64,000 nucleotides of DNA. It comes from Marsupella aquatica (taxonomy: Eukaryota; Marchantiophyta). Positions 60,201 to 64,000 of this stretch are shown here, one piece after another. Both the position numbers and the translations under genes were made by a program. The number at the start of each line of letters is the position of its first letter. The first letter of the stretch is position 1. The notes under the pieces were generated by a model, which was not told where the DNA came from, did no database searches, and saw only the letters and a list, made by a program, of their open reading frames with translations. The DNA lies in contig OZ316898.1 in assembly GCA_973895155.1 (NCBI GenBank), positions 14,074,001 to 14,138,000 on the forward strand, given 5' to 3'.

Positions 60201-61485
60201 CAGAAAAGTTCCTAAATGGAATGTCCCTGACCACACTTTGGCCACATCTTTCTTTCGTGGAATGGACCCATTTTTATCTGATAACGGAATGTTGGCCATT
60301 TTACATAACGGGGAATACGATCCTTTGTCTCAGGTTATATCGGCTTGTCAAGATTCAAAGAAGTTTCATTGCATCTCGTCACACAATGTTGTCATGTCAG
60401 TTCCAATGTATGCGCCGAAGACTGATCGACAGGTAAATTTCTCATCGTGACATCTGGTTTTCCGTTAAATTTTTTTCTACAAATGCATCCATTGACATAC
60501 CTTGCTTGGGTTATATTACAGATCTTCACGCTGAGGCTGGACGTCTTCTCTCGACTGTCTAAAAAAGGGAAGGTGCCAAAAGACTCGAGGTTTAGACCTC
60601 TGTCTGCCACCGAAGATCCCTCAATAACAAATTTAATTGGACTTCCCTCTCTCAAAGTCGATCCAACACTTGAGATGGAATTTGCTGGAAATGCCCGATT
60701 GTCTGTTGGATTCATGCAATCTGTGATTGAGCTCATCACTCGTCTGAGGGATATTTTCATGGATTGGACAGTGGGGTCATGCAGCTCTTTTGTAGCTGGA
60801 GACTATTCTGGGAGGTTTGTAATTGGAGTGGAGAATAGGAAACATTTTGTTGAGACTGGTTCCAAGGTGTTCTTAGATCTACTTTCTCCAAAGGAAGTTG
60901 AAACTTTGCCACCCCCAATTCAGCCACCCGAAAAGAAAAAGAGGGACAAGCTCCGTTCTGTACTCAATTTTGACTCTGACGATGAGTCAAGTGGTGGTAC
61001 AGTAGACAAAGATGAAGATGGCACACCTGAGGGGAAGGGTCAGGAACAATCCGCTGGCCAGAGTGACAGTGATGACTCTTCCGAGTAATGTTTTGAAACT
61101 CGTAAGCTTCTTTCTCCTTTCCAGTTCCTTCATGGCTTTGTGATATCCATTCATACAATCGGTTGACGAACTTCTGTTCTCACCCAGGTCCGAATGGAAT
61201 ACGAGAAGACGCTTCAAACTCAGAAGAAAGGTAGCTCGTTTTGAAATTGTCACTCCGGAGAAACCATTTGTGTTACCCTCTTACGCTGAGAATGTTGCAA
61301 GAATGGAAGACAATCAGAGGACTCTTTGTTGGGAAAACAAAGGTCTCCGACTACGAAGAGGAGTTGATAGGAAATTTGTCCGAAATCCTTATGTAGACAA
61401 CGTTTGTAGGAGCAAGTATGTAGATGATGAGGCGGTCTCTACCGAGAGGTCACAGAGCTCCGAATCGGAATCGTCCGATTCTTAA
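57240..61485 (+). CDS. ParB/sulfiredoxin-like DGNHR protein of the transposon
   Basis: Five exons join in frame: 57240-57976, 58110-59443, 59729-60432, 60522-61084, 61188-61485 (TAA); 3636 nt, 1211 residues, no internal stop. Residues about 122-205 resemble the ParB N-terminal/sulfiredoxin-like fold: a helix LKDSFRSMGYNSSIGMRF, then MFSVFDGNHRLYSW with DGNHR at 197-201. In that superfamily the motif lies in the nucleotide-binding or active-site loop, and members include ParB CTPase-clamps, DndB-like proteins and sulfiredoxin. Residues 250-650 are mostly helical and unrecognised. Basic RKKRKR at 739-744 suggests nuclear entry. The C-terminus is acidic and serine-rich (NFDSDDESS, SESESSDS). Introns 1 and 2 carry GC palindromes. 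It lies where the element has its second gene, divergent from the transposase. A role in end recognition, partition or targeting is inference only. Confidence 0.82.
58063..58075. repeat. GC palindrome in intron 1 of the ParB-like gene
   Basis: AGCGCCCGACGCT within the 133-bp intron. Confidence 0.85.
59470..59673. repeat. GC palindromes in intron 2 of the ParB-like gene (4)
   Basis: AGCGCCCGGCGCT 59470 and 59519, AGCGCCTGGCGCT 59559, AGCGCTGGGCGTT 59661, all inside the 285-bp intron 59444-59728. Confidence 0.93.
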
Positions 61486-61511
61486 AGAGTTTTTTTGGCT
61501 TACATTTTACC

Positions 61512-61628
61512 AGCGCCGGGCGCTGTTATCTTAATCCATTTATTTATCATATTACATATGATTTGTTTACATTACATTGATAATAAAATGGATTAAATTC
61601 ATTATTTCCCTTACTAGCGCCGGGCGCT
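61512..61628. repeat. GC palindromes after the ParB-like gene (2)
   Basis: AGCGCCGGGCGCT at 61512 and 61616, the first 26 bp after the stop codon. Confidence 0.93.
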
Positions 61629-61901
61629 CCCCAAACGTCTATTTTTCTACTTGCGAATTTTGAATCCTCCGTCCGTTCCTTGGCCCCACATATTTTGTCA
61701 CTCTCGGAACAGTCGTCTCTTTCTCAACGGTCCTTTTTGCGTTGAACCTTTCTATGATACGTTTTTTAGGATCTCCGAACCTAAACTCTCGATTGGGTCG
61801 CTGTTGCAAGGTATTTCGAACACAACCTCTCTCGAAGTCGAGTCTTTTCAACACCACCGGTCTTGTCATTAGCTTCGATTGCGTTTACCAGTGCCTACCA
61901 G

Positions 61902-62372
61902 ATGGAGAAGAAGGAGATCATGTCTTTGGAGGAGATGCTTGCCTTCTTTGCTCCTTCCAGAGTTCGACCGGACGAGAGTCACTTTAGCTCCTTCGAGTCC
62001 ATTCATGGTGACACATCCAGCGAGACCTCGACCTTCCGAAATTGTTTTTCTCTTCCTTATGATGAGGCGATTAGTCCCGGGGAGAGGAACTTACCTTGGA
62101 TTAATGACCGGGACACTCCGCTCGTAGTTGTTGATCATTTTTTGTTTCATTCTCTCGTTCCTGCTGATGGTATTCAGCCTATTGAGCTACGAGTACAAGA
62201 GCGACTGGGACGTGTTGACTTCCTAGATACAAATGTTCCAGACCCCGGGAATCAGAGTTCGGAGTTTTGGCGCCCCTCGTCTTCTTATGTGCGTCTCAGG
62301 GGTCTAGGTTTCAAGCAAAACCACAGACGTGCCAGGGCGGGCATCGACGACGACTGCCAGTCGCAGAGCTAA
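61902..62372 (+). CDS. Small unknown ORF in the transposon, 156 residues
   Basis: ATG at 61902 (MEKKEIMSLEEMLAFFAPSR) to TAA 62370-62372, lying between palindrome clusters. Acidic N-terminal half, basic C-terminal end (KQNHRRARAG). No domain recognised. The frame is open a little upstream of the ATG, so a spliced 5' exon is possible. Given the absence of palindromes within it, as in the other coding parts, it may be a genuine third gene, but this is weak evidence. Confidence 0.4.
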   Translation: MEKKEIMSLEEMLAFFAPSRVRPDESHFSSFESIHGDTSSETSTFRNCFSLPYDEAISPGERNLPWINDRDTPLVVVDHFLFHSLVPADGIQPIELRVQERLGRVDFLDTNVPDPGNQSSEFWRPSSSYVRLRGLGFKQNHRRARAGIDDDCQSQS

Positions 62373-62439
62373 AGTTAATCACGACGGAGATGGTTTCAGT
62401 GACACAAGCTTCAGTGGCCATAGCCTTTCCATTTAAGCT

Positions 62440-63003
62440 AGTGCCGAGCGCTGCTTTTGTTCGTCTTGGACCGTGGGATTTCTTCTATGGGTGATTCTAA
62501 GTTCATGTATTTCCGGCTCCATCTTTGGCCCATTTTGGATCAGCGGCCCTGTTATGTGCGGCTCAGGTCGAGATAAAGCCCATACGGGCCAGGGCGGGCT
62601 ACATTTAAGATAGCTAGATTTTAGCTAGCACCGAGCGCTGCTTATGTTCATGTTTTGCCGTGGGTTGATTTGAAGATGATCTGCGGATGGTGTAATACCG
62701 GTTATATGTTTTGACCAATTTTGGAATTAAGGAATGCACTTTTGGATCGGCTCTCTTGTTCTTTCATGGTCATTCATTGATTCCTAGATTTGAGCTAGCG
62801 CCAAGCGCTGCCTATGGTCATTGTGTTCCGTGTTTAGACGTTGATTTCTTGAGGTCCGACATTTAATGTAGCGGCCATCGCTGAAAATATTCAACGTCTG
62901 CCATTGCCTCTGTTTGTTGGAAATGCTTCAAATTGAGTTTCCTGTGTTCACTTCTCGATTGATGTGACGGACAATCTCTTCCAGCATACTAGCGCTGGGC
63001 GCT
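62440..63003. repeat. GC palindromes in right flank of the transposon (4)
   Basis: AGTGCCGAGCGCT 62440, AGCACCGAGCGCT 62627, AGCGCCAAGCGCT 62797, AGCGCTGGGCGCT 62991; spacings 187, 170 and 194 bp. A further degenerate copy may lie near 63150. Confidence 0.88.
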
Positions 63004-63324
63004 GCTAATATCCGCATGTTTTGGCAACGCCTTTTTCTATTGGTCGTTAAGTTTACTGTTCTCTTCTCGATTGACGTTACGTAGAATCTCCATCTTTTTC
63101 ATTATTTTATGAATACCTAAATTTTGCCCTTCCCTGCCGACATACTACCGTTGTGCGCTGGCCATCACCGGTTTTCGGCAACACCTTTATTCTAATGGCC
63201 CCTACTTTCCTTGACAATTGGATGGTGGTATTGAAAACGACTGAAAATGGGGTTTATTGATGGGTTTTTTTTTACTTCTTGACCAAATAATGGAGCTCAA
63301 TCCCATGTTCTTTTTTCCATTTCT

Positions 63325-63385
63325 CCTAGTAACAGTAACTGTTTGCTGTTACTGTTTCCTGGTTCCTGTCGTTTGTAAATACCCC
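63325..63385 (-). repeat. Right terminal inverted repeat and subterminal repeats
   Basis: Read inward from 63385: GGGGTATTTACAAAC, GACAGGAACCAGGAAACAG, then CAGTTACTGTTACTAGGAG, mirroring the left end's CAGGAAACAG and CTCCTGGTAACAG blocks. Confidence 0.85.
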
Positions 63386-63394
63386 CATAATTTG
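63386..63394. repeat. Target-site duplication, right copy
   Basis: CATAATTTG, identical to 51763-51771. Confidence 0.88.
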
Positions 63395-64000
63395 GATGAC
63401 CTGGTGATCTGTGGAGAAAGTGTTTAATTAACAGTATTTTTTTAAGAGCTAGTAGGCAAGTTTATTATTTTGAATAATGTCAAGAATAATGTGCAACTAG
63501 TGGTCTCTAACTTGAGACCCATGTATGGTTTGGAAACCATCATCGATACTTACACATTATTCCATAAGTATGCCCAAAACCATCAGGTGCCAAGTAAGCC
63601 AAAGTGCAAAAACTAAGTGATGACATGAGGGTTTAAACAGTTGACCTCAAGGTCTTCAAGGTCAGTCCACTCAAGCTTGTTTGACGAGAACTCACCATAA
63701 TACAAATACATCCAAAATTTGCCTGAGCTATAAAGCTAGATAGAACAGTCACATAATTAGATGTAGTTCTTTAGAGAGAGAACGCTGGAGGCCGAGCTGG
63801 AGGATGACAAATGCATTTGGCACAATTATCTACTTGGTCACTGTCAATCCTGCTTTGAATTGTCCAATTATAGTAGCCCAATGCAGCCATAGTGGAAATT
63901 TGAACAAATAGGAGTAATATCTTGAGTTATAAATGACTGGTTAAAGTACTTAGCGGTCAATCATCTTTTAGCAAAGAACTATATTTCCACACTTTTTCCT
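63395..64000. other. Noncoding right edge
   Basis: AT-rich sequence with no gene or repeat that I can support. Confidence 0.6.

Larger units (their letters stand above)
51771..63385. mobile_element. 11.6-kb Mutator-like DNA transposon, two large genes
   Basis: Flanked by a CATAATTT(G) duplication. The ends read GGGGTAT, then 8-9 variable bases, then GACAGGAANCAGGAAACAG, on each side in inverted orientation, giving imperfect terminal repeats of about 35 bp. Inside are a minus-strand transposase gene (52534-56313), a divergent plus-strand gene for a ParB-like protein (57240-61485), a small ORF (61902-62372) and about 20 copies of a GC-rich palindrome confined to noncoding sequence. Gene architecture and duplication size fit Mutator-like elements. 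The short terminal repeats are less typical, so a related SWIM-bearing superfamily with 8-bp duplications is possible. Confidence 0.88.

Noticed and set aside
61639-61869. 76-residue minus-strand frame in the transposon
   Set aside because: Short, no domain, overlaps the upstream region of the plus-strand small ORF; no evidence for a separate gene.
52300-63003. CRISPR-like or satellite array of the GC palindrome
   Set aside because: Spacing is irregular, units are 13 bp and separated by genes; no spacer-repeat structure, and the host is eukaryotic.

Overview
This is nuclear DNA of a green-lineage eukaryote. It has spliceosomal GT-AG introns, mostly short (about 70-450 bp), an AP2-domain transcription factor with land-plant-like exon joints, a Ty1/copia retrotransposon primed by initiator tRNA-Met, and a Mutator-like transposase. 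The species cannot be named from the sequence. Most of the window is transposable-element-derived; I see no rRNA or tRNA gene, CRISPR array or bacterial operon.

Layout. 0-0.7 kb: last exon of a protein resembling the C-terminal OB fold of replication protein A. 3.4-6.8 kb: a multi-exon gene of unknown function. 7.4-8.1 kb: a 158-bp minisatellite. 8.4-15.8 kb: a decayed copia element, broken by two oppositely oriented MITEs inside its integrase and followed by an unrelated solo LTR. 17.1-33.3 kb: a very large, old, imperfect palindrome without genes, peppered with MITEs. 33-39 kb: low-complexity and noncoding sequence. 39.1-42.4 kb: a single-AP2-domain gene that splices in frame over six exons and carries an eight-unit 16-residue repeat. 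42.4-51.5 kb: noncoding sequence with MITEs and a GC-rich island.

The most interesting region is 51,771-63,385. It is an 11.6-kb DNA transposon bounded by a CATAATTT(G) target-site duplication and short imperfect terminal inverted repeats. It carries two large divergently transcribed genes: a 1138-codon Mutator-like transposase (zinc-binding N-terminus, DDE-like core, SWIM finger; one in-frame TAA) and an intact five-exon 1211-residue protein with a ParB/sulfiredoxin-like DGNHR motif. A small third ORF lies downstream. About 20 copies of a 13-bp palindrome, AGCGCCNGGCGCT and variants, are scattered through this element. I found them only in its noncoding parts (introns, divergent promoter, 3' flanks) and nowhere else in the window. 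My inference is that they are binding sites for an element-encoded protein, by loose analogy with ParB and clustered parS sites.

A second coherent system is a family of roughly 280-320-bp MITEs (termini CTCGGGGGTYTCACT, 8-bp target-site duplications). At least eight copies still have recognisable duplications, and one site has a paralogous empty counterpart.
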